Source: Chitinophaga filiformis
Lineage (GTDB): Bacteria; Bacteroidota; Bacteroidia; Chitinophagales; Chitinophagaceae
Direction of reading: 5' to 3'
Length of the DNA stretch: 64,000 nt
Assembly (NCBI RefSeq): GCF_900102545.1
Contig: NZ_FNBN01000001.1
Span: 346,758-410,757, forward strand
Shown here: piece after piece, positions 18,507-26,351 of the stretch
Layout of the letters: the number at the start of each line of letters is the position of its first letter
Numbering within the stretch: position 1 is the first letter of the stretch
Position numbers and translations under genes: made by a program
The notes under the pieces: model-generated
What the model was told of the DNA's origin: nothing
The model's database searches: none
Seen by the model: only the letters and a program-made list of their open reading frames with translations

Positions 18507-19379
18507 CTACTTCGTAGAACGGAAGCTCTGTGGAGTAGATCCTGATAATCGTTTGAAATACTTTACGAAATGAGAGGGATCGTTGAAATTTAAGAGGAAC
18601 GAGATTTCAGATACCGTTTTATCTGTGTATAACAGCAAACGCCTGGCCTCCTTTATGATAAACCCGGCCAGTACCTCTGCAGCGCCGGTACCGGTAGCAT
18701 TACGACAGGCAATGTTCAGATGCTGTGGCGTGGTATTCAGCAGTTCTGCATAATAATTGACTGTATTCCTGGCTGGAATGCCTGTACTCAGCAGTTCCAG
18801 GAATGACTGGTAAAGGTCTCCCCTCCTGGAGGGTCTGAGCAGTTCCAGTCCTGCGACCTCCTGTATTTTGATCAGCAAGATCTTCAGCAATCCTTCCATG
18901 ATCCGGAAGGTATGCTCCGTCTCAGATTGTCCTTCCTGTACCAGCAGTTCAAACAGCTGGTTGAGGGTATTTGTATCTTCTATCCTTAAACAAGGGATAT
19001 CCCCTACTTTCGTCAGTAACATTTCCAGTTGCGGATCAAGGCTTTTCTCCACAAACTCCTTCTTCAGAATGACCACGTATCCGCCGGGGACGTCCTGCAG
19101 GTCCCAGTTATGTACCTGGTCTTCTTTAATAAAGAACAGGATGGGAGGTTTCACTTCATAACACACATCGTCAATCCAGTGAGCGCCGCTACCCTGGGCG
19201 AGGTAAATGATCTCAAAATATTGCTTGTGCTTATGCGGTTCTGTTTTCCGGATGTCCTTCCTGAAAACAGCTGCTTTTATGTGTTTTTCCTGACTGATCT
19301 TATTTTTTACCGGAATATCCTGTTTCACTCGGCGGGCTTTTAATAGAGAATAGCATTCGAGATCATAGTTACAGAACAA
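18507..19379 (-). CDS. AraC family regulator with cupin sensor domain
   Basis: A 290-residue regulator: an N-terminal cupin-type sensor (HKHKQYFEIIYLAQGSGAHW around residues 50-70) and the C-terminal AraC domain (SEISFLLNFNDPSHFVKYFK, then GSTPQSFR). No other methionine precedes the sensor, so the first ATG is kept. It lies 105 bases upstream of the tripartite efflux operon in the same orientation, and probably regulates it in response to a small molecule. The ligand is unknown. Confidence 0.9.
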   Translation of the reverse strand: MFCNYDLECYSLLKARRVKQDIPVKNKISQEKHIKAAVFRKDIRKTEPHKHKQYFEIIYLAQGSGAHWIDDVCYEVKPPILFFIKEDQVHNWDLQDVPGGYVVILKKEFVEKSLDPQLEMLLTKVGDIPCLRIEDTNTLNQLFELLVQEGQSETEHTFRIMEGLLKILLIKIQEVAGLELLRPSRRGDLYQSFLELLSTGIPARNTVNYYAELLNTTPQHLNIACRNATGTGAAEVLAGFIIKEARRLLLYTDKTVSEISFLLNFNDPSHFVKYFKRLSGSTPQSFRSTK

Positions 19380-19519
19380 ATCTAAAGTAATTCTGCCAAC
19401 CGGGGGATGCTTCTATTCCCCATCGAAGACATCGTTATTTACTTACATTGCTACCTGATCGGATTTTAATTGATTGTCCATATATGGCCATTCCCTTTTT
19501 TGTTGTTAAATATTTTGAC

Positions 19520-19544
19520 AATAATCGGATTTTTTCCGATTATT
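19520..19544. promoter_or_regulatory. Perfect dyad in front of the AbiE cassette
   Basis: AATAATCGGA (19520-19529) and TCCGATTATT (19535-19544) are perfect 10-bp arms around TTTTT, 18 bases before the ATG at 19563. The half-site ATCGGATTTT also occurs as a direct copy at 19458-19467. AbiEi-type antitoxins are known to bind inverted repeats at their own promoter, so this is the likely autoregulatory operator. Confidence 0.7.
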
Positions 19545-19562
19545 ATACAAAAATTAGACAAA

Positions 19563-20201
19563 ATGAGCTTTAGAGACGATATTCAGAAATATGCGGAGGA
19601 GCCACTCACAAGGCAGCTCATAATGAATTTGTTAAAGGAATACAAACGACCCAATGATAAAATAAATGAGCTGGTCAAAAAAGGAGAGCTTACTACGATA
19701 AAAAAAGGCCTTTATGTTCCCGGGCCGAAGATGGATATACGCAGGCCTGAACCTTTTCTTATTGCTAATCACCTTTGGGGCCCGAGCTATATTTCTCTTG
19801 AAACTGCACTTTCTTATTGGGGTTTGATTCCAGAAAGAGTGTATGAGATTAGTTCGGTAACTATCAAAACAACTAAAACCTATAAGACTGCAATAGGCAG
19901 GTTTAGCTATTTTCATATATCCTTGCCTTATTATTCTTTTGGGATTCAAAGCGTGTCTCTTACTCCAAAACAAGTAGTGCTGATAGCATCCCCGGAAAAG
20001 GCGCTTTGTGATAAAATTGTAATGACTTCCGGCATTTCTCTCAGGAGTTCCAAACAGGTGCAGGAATTTTTAATTGATGACTTGCGAATAGACGAAGAAA
20101 CGTTAGGTAAATTTGATTTGAATGAGATCAGTTCCTGGATCGGGGAAGCTCCCAAGAAAAGCAGTTTGGAGATGCTCATAAAAACACTTAAGGTATTATG
20201 A
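19563..20201 (+). CDS. abiEi: AbiEi-type antitoxin / transcriptional regulator
   Basis: ATG 19563 gives 212 residues; the longer frame to 19470 begins with an implausible hydrophobic stretch that is really promoter DNA. The N terminus holds a winged-helix-like region (INELVKKGELTTIKKGLYVP), followed by the AbiEi_3/4-type C-terminal half (YISLETALSYWGLIPE, SPEKALCDKI). Known AbiEi proteins repress their own operon and counter AbiEii. The stop overlaps the toxin start (ATGA). Base composition is lower in GC than the flanking efflux genes, suggesting transfer. Confidence 0.88.
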   Translation: MSFRDDIQKYAEEPLTRQLIMNLLKEYKRPNDKINELVKKGELTTIKKGLYVPGPKMDIRRPEPFLIANHLWGPSYISLETALSYWGLIPERVYEISSVTIKTTKTYKTAIGRFSYFHISLPYYSFGIQSVSLTPKQVVLIASPEKALCDKIVMTSGISLRSSKQVQEFLIDDLRIDEETLGKFDLNEISSWIGEAPKKSSLEMLIKTLKVL

Positions 20202-21049
20202 TCAAAGAATGGATAAAAAAATATAAGCCACAAAACAAGAATGAGGCAGAGGCGGCATTACGCGAGATTATGCAGGAAGTTGCCCTTGCAGGCTTGCAAA
20301 GAACCGGCTTTTTTGAAAAAGCAGCTTTCTATGGAGGTACTGCCTTAAGGATATTTTATGGCTTGGACCGTTTTTCAGAGGATCTTGATTTTTCTCTGTT
20401 GGAAGTTGATCCTAACTTTTCCCTGGAGCCATATTTCGAAGGTATTATTACCGAATTCAAGGCAATAGGGATGACTGTCAGTATTAAGGAAAAAAAGAAA
20501 ACACCTCCATCAAACATAGACTCCGCCTTTCTCAAATCTGAGACTGTATGGAAAGAACTGGTATTGGATGATATCATCCCCCAGGCTGGCATACAGGCCT
20601 CTCCTGGAATTAAGATTAAGCTTGAAGTTGATAGAGAGCCTCCTCTTGGATTTGAAACAGAAGAAAAACTGTTATTACAACCCTTTTCCTTTTATGTTAA
20701 ATGCTTTACGTTACCTAATCTTTTTGCGGGTAAAATGCATGCTTTGCTTTTCCGCAACTGGAAACAAAGGGTAAAGGGGAGAGATTGGTATGACCTGGAA
20801 TGGTATATTAAAAAAGGAGTGCCACTGGACTTACATCATTTTTTACTTCGCGCACAGGATACAGGCAACTGGAAAGAAGAAACCGCCACTCAAGACCAGG
20901 TGATTCATCTGTTAAAGGATAAAATTGAGACCGTTTCCTTCGATGGGATCCGCGAAGACATTGTAAGGTTTATTCCTGATGAATCCATCCTTGATATCTG
21001 GAGCCCGGCATATTTCAGAGATCTGGTAAACAAGCTGAAGTTCAAATGA
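20198..21049 (+). CDS. abiEii: AbiEii/AbiGii-type nucleotidyltransferase toxin
   Basis: A 283-residue member of the DUF1814 nucleotidyltransferase family. The signature GGTALR is at residues 46-51 and the metal-binding SEDLDF at residues 60-65. The later DWYDLEWY motif, which carries conserved catalytic residues in this family, is near residue 197. Characterised AbiEii-like toxins block growth by adding nucleotides to tRNA, and the pairs act in abortive infection against phage. The four-base overlap with the antitoxin gene and the dyad upstream complete the module. Confidence 0.92.
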   Translation: MIKEWIKKYKPQNKNEAEAALREIMQEVALAGLQRTGFFEKAAFYGGTALRIFYGLDRFSEDLDFSLLEVDPNFSLEPYFEGIITEFKAIGMTVSIKEKKKTPPSNIDSAFLKSETVWKELVLDDIIPQAGIQASPGIKIKLEVDREPPLGFETEEKLLLQPFSFYVKCFTLPNLFAGKMHALLFRNWKQRVKGRDWYDLEWYIKKGVPLDLHHFLLRAQDTGNWKEETATQDQVIHLLKDKIETVSFDGIREDIVRFIPDESILDIWSPAYFRDLVNKLKFK

Positions 21050-21192
21050 TTTCTCAGGAAGCGATCGGCTGAGTTTTATTCCCCCCATCCTACCACTTAT
21101 ACCCCCAAAACCTCATTTCATGCCATTTCCTCCCCCTGAGGAACCGCCAGCGGCTACCTTTACTGCATAATCACTGTTTAAAAAGAGAGGCT

Positions 21193-22068
21193 ATGGTAAA
21201 GGAGATACAGACGGTTGCATTGAAATACGCACATTTCATTCATGCCGCTTACCAGGTCAGTGAGCAGAGTCCATTACAGGAACAGTATCCGGTTTTTCCC
21301 CCAGGTTATACACTTGTGTATAATATTCATATGAAAGATCCCGGTAAAGGGAAAGGAGGATTGAGGTATTGCGGATTTCTTGCAAAAAGCAATTTCTCTC
21401 CGGAGACGCCGACCACTTATGTATTGGCACTGAAAGGCACGGACAATTATCTGGATTGGGCAGAGAAGCTGGATATCCTGCCTTCGCCCGGACCGTTTGG
21501 TAATAACAGTGGGAATGTAGTATCGGGGTTCCTGGATATATACAATCATATGACTTTTTCCGATCCGGGGCAGTTGAAACCCAAGGGATTGCTGAAATAC
21601 ATCAGGTACAGCATACGCTATACCGATATGCAGTCGGACGATGACGTACAGCCGATGGTCTGTACCGGTCATAGTCTTGGGGGAGCGATGGCAACATTAT
21701 TTGCGGCGGGGGATGCTTATTCTCTGCACCCCTGCCGCTCCTATACCTTTGGTTCTCCTTGTGTAGGTGATCCGGCCTTCGTTTCTTTTTATAACGCATT
21801 GATCACCACCAGTGAGCGTTATTACAATCTGCCGGATCTCGTACCCACCATCCTGGATGCCTTTGGATACGACCATGTGCACAGCGGTATTCCGCTCGAT
21901 TCACTGGGAGATCCTGCGCTCAGCTGGTTACCAGATTGCACACATTCACTCAACACATATATGTACCTCTTAGGCGCCGGCAAGTCGGTGATGGAGAGTA
22001 CTTGTCTTATCTCTGATATAGACGATGATGTGATGATAAAAAAGTTGAGTTTTCGTAGAAGATATTAG
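21193..22068 (+). CDS. Class 3 lipase-like hydrolase
   Basis: A 291-residue alpha/beta hydrolase of the Lipase_3 family. The nucleophile elbow GHSLGGAMATLF is near residue 160, the FGSPCVGDPAF segment follows, and the aspartate and histidine of the triad are probably in NLPDLVPTIL and near DCTHSL. No signal peptide is visible, so it would act inside the cell or be exported by another route. A TACCTTTA box lies 31 bases before the ATG. The true substrate is unknown. Confidence 0.9.
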   Translation: MVKEIQTVALKYAHFIHAAYQVSEQSPLQEQYPVFPPGYTLVYNIHMKDPGKGKGGLRYCGFLAKSNFSPETPTTYVLALKGTDNYLDWAEKLDILPSPGPFGNNSGNVVSGFLDIYNHMTFSDPGQLKPKGLLKYIRYSIRYTDMQSDDDVQPMVCTGHSLGGAMATLFAAGDAYSLHPCRSYTFGSPCVGDPAFVSFYNALITTSERYYNLPDLVPTILDAFGYDHVHSGIPLDSLGDPALSWLPDCTHSLNTYMYLLGAGKSVMESTCLISDIDDDVMIKKLSFRRRY

Positions 22069-22171
22069 TACACTATGGTTATGTTAATCAGGAAGGAAAG
22101 CCGCTTCGTTTATACGAGGGGGCCTATCTTTTTTAATAGGGTTCTATAAAAACAAACCCGTGTATTATCTA

Positions 22172-22233
22172 TTCCGTCTCCGGGGTTGTCACCCGCGCTA
22201 CAAACACAAAGCCCCCTACGAGGGGGTAATGCA
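22172..22233 (+). repeat. Interspersed GC-rich palindromic element, copy 1
   Basis: The sequence CCGGGGTTGTCACCCGCGCT followed by ACAAACA and a small hairpin (CCCCCT/AGGGGG) matches the layout of the element at 63876-63945, which reads CCGGGGTTACACCCCGCGCT, ACAAACA and then a GGACTCC/GGAGTCC hairpin. The hairpin sequence differs but its place and symmetry are kept, as expected of a REP-like folded element. Confidence 0.6.
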
Positions 22234-22246
22234 GCGAATTGAAATC

Positions 22247-22310
22247 CACATAGAACAGTAACTGACCGCATCTCCTTTGCAGAAGATGCGGTCAGTTACT
22301 GTTCTATGTG
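22247..22310. repeat. 27-bp perfect inverted repeat (long hairpin)
   Basis: The arms 22247-22273 and 22284-22310 are perfect reverse complements of 27 bases (they begin CACATAGAACAGTAACTGAC and mirror it) around a 10-nt loop. No T run follows on either strand, so it is not a standard intrinsic terminator. It lies between the ends of the converging lipase and AhpD-like genes, flanked by two GC-rich elements in opposite orientation. Confidence 0.85.
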
Positions 22311-22369
22311 AGCTATATATTGAACGAAAAATAAGGAGCAGGTTAATAACCTGAGGAAAAGCTGCTGTA

Positions 22370-22426
22370 TGTAGCCCCGCTTAGAGGTCGCCGTGCTGGT
22401 AGCCCGGGGGCAACCTTGGGGACAAG
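22370..22426 (-). repeat. Interspersed GC-rich element, inverted partial copy
   Basis: GGTAGCCCGGGGGCAACCTT followed by GGGGAC resembles GTAGCCCGGGGTGATTAACC at 63190 and is the reverse orientation of the copy at 22172. The match is partial, and the flank is less clear. Confidence 0.45.
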
Positions 22427-22430
22427 AATA

Positions 22431-22964
22431 TCAGATAGCCGGAGCAGCCGGAAAATCAACCGGTACATGGGTAATACCGTGCAGATAGTTAGTGATCATT
22501 TTGTCACCGATCAGTACCACAGTATCCACCAGGTTTTCGTTAGTATAACCGACAGCGAAGAACTGGTCAACTGCTGCAGCATCAGGTTTGCTTCTGTTTT
22601 CAACAGCACTTTTCACAAGACGGGCCAGTGCATCCAGTTTAGGATCGAAAGAGGCGCCACCTTTGCGGATCTCTATGATCTGCTCGTCTGTAAAACCATT
22701 CAGCTTAGCGATATATGTATGCGCAGCCAGACAGTAGTCACACGCATTCACCTGACTTACCACCAGATTCACCACTTCTTTTTCTTTTGCTTTCAGAGAA
22801 GTTTTACTGCTCTGTAATGCCAGGTAAGCACCCAGTGCGTGCTCAGAGTGTGCCATTGTAGCATAGAGATTTGGAACTTTACCGATTCCTTTTTTCAGAT
22901 TGTCGAACAACACCTGGTTAGCGGGACTTACTTCTTCTCTTGTTGGTACATTAAAAGTTTTCAT
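22431..22964 (-). CDS. Carboxymuconolactone decarboxylase / AhpD-like protein
   Basis: A 177-residue helical protein of the CMD family. The redox motif C-D-Y-C-x-x-x-H (QVNACDYCLAAHTYIAKLNG) near residue 76 matches AhpD-like alkylhydroperoxidases. The N terminus (VPTREEVSPANQVLFDNLKK) is standard for the YciW/CMD subgroup. It would act in the cytosol in peroxide or thiol metabolism. It lies 117 bases downstream of a pirin gene in the same direction, and pirins and CMD proteins often appear together in oxidative-stress clusters. Confidence 0.92.
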   Translation of the reverse strand: MKTFNVPTREEVSPANQVLFDNLKKGIGKVPNLYATMAHSEHALGAYLALQSSKTSLKAKEKEVVNLVVSQVNACDYCLAAHTYIAKLNGFTDEQIIEIRKGGASFDPKLDALARLVKSAVENRSKPDAAAVDQFFAVGYTNENLVDTVVLIGDKMITNYLHGITHVPVDFPAAPAI

Positions 22965-23081
22965 TTTTTATAAGGTTTGATCTGTTTTATTCGTCGTTAT
23001 TGACAATGTAAAATTGCATCAAATCAATGCCTTAGAAAATGTATATAATTCCCAAAGAATTGTATTTTTTTCCCTGAATGC

Positions 23082-23957
23082 TCAGATTTTATCCTGATAG
23101 GTGATGGAACCGTATTTCCCCTCAAAAAAGTCCCTGTACGCATTGGCAATCTCTTCCCTGTTGCTCATCACAAAAGGGCCTTCTGTGACGAAAGGCTCGT
23201 GCTGGGAGGCACCACCAAACAGCAAAATATCCACCATGCAGGCATTTTCATTGCGGAAAACAATCTCATCTCCCCCGAAATCAAATACGGAAAGGCAGGA
23301 AGAACCTTGCTTATGTCCATTTACTATGGCTTCGCCGGCAGGCACAAATACGGCATATTCAAAGCGTTTTTCCACAGGCATGGTGTATTCTGCTCCGGGG
23401 TTCAGGCGCAAGTGACAGATAAAGTGGTTATTATATACTGGAACGGGTGAGGTATCATTCCCGATATGTCCGATGAGGACTTTGGCTGTTCCCGCATCAT
23501 CCGGCAGTGTAAGGTCGGGAAAATCGGATTGATCCAGGAACATATATACCGGCGTTTGTCCTTTGATAGCGGCAGGCAGGTTGATCCACCACTGAATGGC
23601 ATGTAAGGAGTGCCCCGGGGTTGTGTGGCGGGGTATTTCTTCATGGAGGATGCCTTTACCCGACATCAGCCAGTGGGCGTCGCCTGTTTTGGCGGTGGCG
23701 CGGTTGCCATGGCTATCTGCATACTCCATTTCCCCATCCAGGATGTAACTGAAGGTTGCCACTCCTCTGTGGGGATGAGCATGTTTTCCGGCTTCTGAGG
23801 GCATTTCACCTGGCATGCTACCAGCGGGGCAAATCTGGTCTATTAATACAAAAGGGCCTATTGCGTGAACATACCGGTTAGGGACCAGGTGATTGATCAA
23901 CAGCGCGCCCACTTTTGCATTTCTACCTTCCAGGGTAGCCAACAATGCTTTTTCCAT
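23082..23957 (-). CDS. Pirin family protein
   Basis: A 291-residue bicupin. The metal site of the first cupin is HPHRGVATFSYILDG (two histidines) with a third in GILHEE; PNRYVHAIGPFVLID precedes it, as in YhaK/YhhW pirins. Some pirins are quercetin 2,3-dioxygenases; others act as redox-linked regulators. It is cytosolic. A TAnnTTTG box on the minus strand at 24074-24081 would give a leader of about 115 bases. It is divergent from the Ro60 gene and upstream of an AhpD-like gene. Confidence 0.93.
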   Translation of the reverse strand: MEKALLATLEGRNAKVGALLINHLVPNRYVHAIGPFVLIDQICPAGSMPGEMPSEAGKHAHPHRGVATFSYILDGEMEYADSHGNRATAKTGDAHWLMSGKGILHEEIPRHTTPGHSLHAIQWWINLPAAIKGQTPVYMFLDQSDFPDLTLPDDAGTAKVLIGHIGNDTSPVPVYNNHFICHLRLNPGAEYTMPVEKRFEYAVFVPAGEAIVNGHKQGSSCLSVFDFGGDEIVFRNENACMVDILLFGGASQHEPFVTEGPFVMSNREEIANAYRDFFEGKYGSITYQDKI

Positions 23958-24073
23958 TTACGTTACTTTTTAGCTTCACTCAGGACTCAATATACCCGAC
24001 AAAAGGGCTGGCTACCAAGGGCTGCCAACGGATAGTTTTCACAATTCGATTCTGTGGGTCTGGGCTGTTTAAA

Positions 24074-24081
24074 CAAAGATA
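24074..24081 (-). promoter_or_regulatory. -7 promoter element facing the pirin gene
   Basis: The minus strand reads TATCTTTG, an exact TAnnTTTG match, 116 bases before the pirin ATG. Confidence 0.45.
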
Positions 24082-24247
24082 ACCATATACTTATCCATCC
24101 TGAATGACATTTGCCGAAAAATAGACTTGACATTTATCAACCACTTTTTGAAGAGATTTTAAAGATTTCTAAAAGAAATTTTATCCTGCGCAAAAAGAGT
24201 GCGCATGAGCGTTTCAACTTTGTATCATCAAACAAACAAAAACGGTC

Positions 24248-25774
24248 ATGAGATTCAATTTTATCAAAACTAAGACACCGGTTACCAACCACGAAGGAGC
24301 AAAGGCCTACACGCTGACGCCTGAGATGGAACTGTATAGTGCCGTAGTTACCGCTTCTCTGCAGGACCAGTTTTATGAGAAAACCACAGACAAGCTGGAA
24401 CGCCTCCGTTCCCTGATCGCTAAGAACGATCCGGCGTTTGTAGCCAGACTGGCTGTGTATACCCGTGAAAAGATGTACCTGCGTTCTGTACCATTAGTAC
24501 TGACGGTAGAACTGGCGCGGACACATAAAGGCGACAACCTGGTAAGCCGGATGGCAGGCCGTGTTGTACAGCGTGCGGATGAAATCACGGAATTGCTGGC
24601 ATATTACGCACTGGCCAACGACAGAAAGGAAATAAAACAACTGAATAACCTGAGCAAGCAGTTACAGAAAGGACTGGGTATTGCCTTCAATAAATTTGAT
24701 GAATACCAGTTTGCAAAATATAACCGTAAAGCAGCGGTGACATTGAAAGATGCACTGTTTGTCGTACACCCGAAAGCAAAAGATGAATCGCAGCAAATGC
24801 TATTCAATAAAATAGTCAACGACGAGCTGCAAACACCTTATACCTGGGAGACACAACTGTCTGCCGCAGGACAGGTGGCATACAGTTCAGCAGAAAAGAA
24901 AGCAAATGCTTTCAGAACAGTATGGGAGGGGCTGATCGACAGTGGTCAGCTGGGTTATATGGCTATGTTACGTAACCTGCGTAATATGCTGGATTATGGT
25001 GTGAGCACAGCGCACCTGCAAAAAGTGTGTGCTACATTGTCTGACAGGGAAGCGGTACTGAAATCAAAACAATTGCCTTTCCGTTTCCTGTCTGCCTATC
25101 GTGAGCTGAAGAATATCGATCATGGTATGATTGTCAGCATTAAGCGTGCACTGGAAAAGGCGCTGCAGATATCTGTACAGCACCTGAAAGGATTCGATGC
25201 GAAGACCCGTATGGTAATAGCATGCGACGTATCAGGTTCTATGCAGCAGTCAATCTCTCCAAAGAGTAAGGTCATGCTGTATGATATCGGCTTGCTGTTA
25301 GGAATGCTGTTACAGCATAAATGTGAGTATGTTACTGCTGGTATGTTCGGTGATACATGGAAAAGAGTGAGCATGTCGCCAGACAACATCCTTGCTAATG
25401 TAGACGAGTTCTATCGCCGGGAAGGAGAAGTGGGATACGCAACAAATGGTTACCTGGTGCTGGACAATCTTATCAAAAGGAAAGATGTAGTGGATAAGAT
25501 CATGCTCTTCACAGACGGACAGTTGTGGGATAGCAACACCAACAATACAGCCGCGGCCAACACAATGGCAGCAAAGTGGGCGGAGTATAAAAAGATAGCT
25601 CCAAATGCGAAGCTGTATCTCTTTGACCTGGCAGGATATAAATCTGTACCGCTGGATGTACGTCAGAATGATGTATTCCTGATAGCGGGATGGAGTGAAA
25701 AAGTATTCGAGATAATGGATGCCATTGAAAAGGGTAGCGATGCTATCACGGAGATTGCCGGCCTTGCTTTATAG
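24248..25774 (+). CDS. rsr: Ro60 / TROVE domain RNA-binding protein
   Basis: A 508-residue bacterial Ro60 orthologue (Rsr). The N-terminal TROVE domain of HEAT-like repeats (about residues 15-310) forms the RNA-binding ring. The C-terminal von Willebrand A domain starts near residue 318 and carries an intact metal site, ACDVSGSM at about 324-331, with FTDGQLWDS later. Ro60 binds Y RNAs on the outside of the ring and misfolded or single-stranded RNA ends in the hole. In Deinococcus it joins PNPase in RNA degradation and stress survival. The five Y-RNA-like units right behind this gene are strong context. An AACTTTG box is at 24215, and two TGCGCA words flank 24187-24205. Confidence 0.95.
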   Translation: MRFNFIKTKTPVTNHEGAKAYTLTPEMELYSAVVTASLQDQFYEKTTDKLERLRSLIAKNDPAFVARLAVYTREKMYLRSVPLVLTVELARTHKGDNLVSRMAGRVVQRADEITELLAYYALANDRKEIKQLNNLSKQLQKGLGIAFNKFDEYQFAKYNRKAAVTLKDALFVVHPKAKDESQQMLFNKIVNDELQTPYTWETQLSAAGQVAYSSAEKKANAFRTVWEGLIDSGQLGYMAMLRNLRNMLDYGVSTAHLQKVCATLSDREAVLKSKQLPFRFLSAYRELKNIDHGMIVSIKRALEKALQISVQHLKGFDAKTRMVIACDVSGSMQQSISPKSKVMLYDIGLLLGMLLQHKCEYVTAGMFGDTWKRVSMSPDNILANVDEFYRREGEVGYATNGYLVLDNLIKRKDVVDKIMLFTDGQLWDSNTNNTAAANTMAAKWAEYKKIAPNAKLYLFDLAGYKSVPLDVRQNDVFLIAGWSEKVFEIMDAIEKGSDAITEIAGLAL

Positions 25775-25802
25775 CAGTTCATTTTTTGTTACCTCATAAA
25801 AA

Positions 25803-25825
25803 CATCCCTCTGAAAGGGAGGGACG
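25803..25825 (+). terminator. Short hairpin between the Ro60 gene and the Y RNA array
   Basis: TCCCTC (25805-25810) and GAGGGA (25818-25823) form a 6-bp stem about 30 bases after the Ro60 stop. Only a short T run follows, so readthrough into the Y RNA array is possible. Confidence 0.4.
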
Positions 25826-25837
25826 TTTGACAAAAAA

Positions 25838-25973
25838 GCAGGTGTCGTTGGTAAGCATTACTTCGTAAGGGTTCCGGGGGGCGGGGGTTCGAATCCCTCT
25901 CTGTCGCAAGACGGATAGCGCAGTTGGTTAGCGCACCGGGTTAGAATCATATGTTTACCGTTTATTACCCTGC
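25838..25973 (+). ncRNA. Y-RNA-like unit 1 with tRNA-like module
   Basis: The ends pair (GCAGG with CCTGC). The 5' arm carries GGTGTCGTTGGTAAGCATTA and CTTCG, conserved among all five units; the 3' arm carries TTTATTACCC and a T-rich tail. The middle is a tRNA cut open at the anticodon arm: a T arm (GGGGG-TTCGAAT-CCCTC), an acceptor stem TCTGTC/GACGGA closed by a GCAA tetraloop, and a D arm (GCGC-AGTTGGTTA-GCGC). There is no anticodon arm. This matches the bacterial YrlA class of Ro60-bound RNAs, which mimic tRNA. Confidence 0.85.
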
Positions 25974-25990
25974 TTTATTTTACATTCTTC

Positions 25991-26092
25991 AGAATGGGTG
26001 TCGTCAGGAAAGTGTTACTTCGTCACTCCAAATGCCGCTGATAAGTTCCGTGCTACGGAACTATCACTCACTTCCATCCATTACCCCATTCT
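25991..26092 (+). ncRNA. Y-RNA-like unit 2 without tRNA-like module
   Basis: The ends AGAATGGG and CCCATTCT pair over 8 bases. The 5' arm has the shared GGTGTCGTCAGGAAAGTGTT and ACTTCG; the 3' arm has CACTTCC and ATTACCCC. In place of a tRNA-like module there is a plain hairpin, AGTTCCGT/ACGGAACT, at 26044-26062. A TTTTTTG tract follows directly. The changed outer stem sequence is compensated on both sides, which supports a real RNA helix. Confidence 0.8.
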
Positions 26093-26118
26093 GTTTTTTG
26101 TTTTAAACTTCTTGTAGG

Positions 26119-26185
26119 ACAGGTGTCGTCAGGAAAGCGTTACTTCGTTTAAGGAAAAGAAAACGCTTCCGGTTTGTTACCCTGT
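26119..26185 (+). ncRNA. Y-RNA-like unit 3, minimal stem-loop form
   Basis: A short unit of 67 bases: ACAGG pairs with CCTGT, and GGAAAGCG pairs with CGCTTCC (one bulged A). The shared 5' word GTGTCGTCAGGAAAGCGTTA and CTTCG and the 3' word CCGGTTTGTTACCCTG are both present, but the loop is only an A-rich stretch. It would hold the Ro60-binding stem alone. TTTTTC follows the stem. Confidence 0.78.
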
Positions 26186-26205
26186 TTTTCTTTAACACCT
26201 TCATG

Positions 26206-26333
26206 AACAGGTGTCGTAGGAAAGCGTTACTTCGTGTTACTATGTGTCGGGGGTTCGAGGCCCTCTCTGTCGCAAGACAGGTAGCTCAGTCGGTAGAGCA
26301 ATAGTGTAGTCGCTTCCGGTTTGTTACCCTGTT
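26206..26333 (+). ncRNA. Y-RNA-like unit 4 with tRNA-like module
   Basis: The ends AACAGG and CCTGTT pair, and GGAAAGCG pairs with CGCTTCC. The inner module has a T arm (GGGGG-TTCGAGG-CCCTC), an acceptor stem CTGTC/GACAG closed by GCAA, and a D arm (GCTC-AGTCGGTA-GAGC). ACTAT and ATAGT join it to the Ro60-binding stem where a tRNA would have its anticodon arm. TTTATTTTT follows. The best-formed of the five units. Confidence 0.87.
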
Positions 26334-26351
26334 TATTTTTGCACCTTCTTT

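Larger units (their letters stand above)
22069..22430. other. Gene-free stretch with inverted GC-rich repeats and a long hairpin
   Basis: These 362 bases hold no credible open frame. They contain a GC-rich element on the plus strand, a 27-bp perfect hairpin, and a partly similar element in the opposite orientation, each listed separately. The same element type recurs at both ends of the repeat region at 63.1-63.9 kb. Confidence 0.7.

Noticed and set aside
22247..22310. Ordinary intrinsic terminator
   Set aside because: The 27-bp stem is far longer than the other terminators in the window and no T run follows on either strand, so it is listed as an inverted repeat instead.
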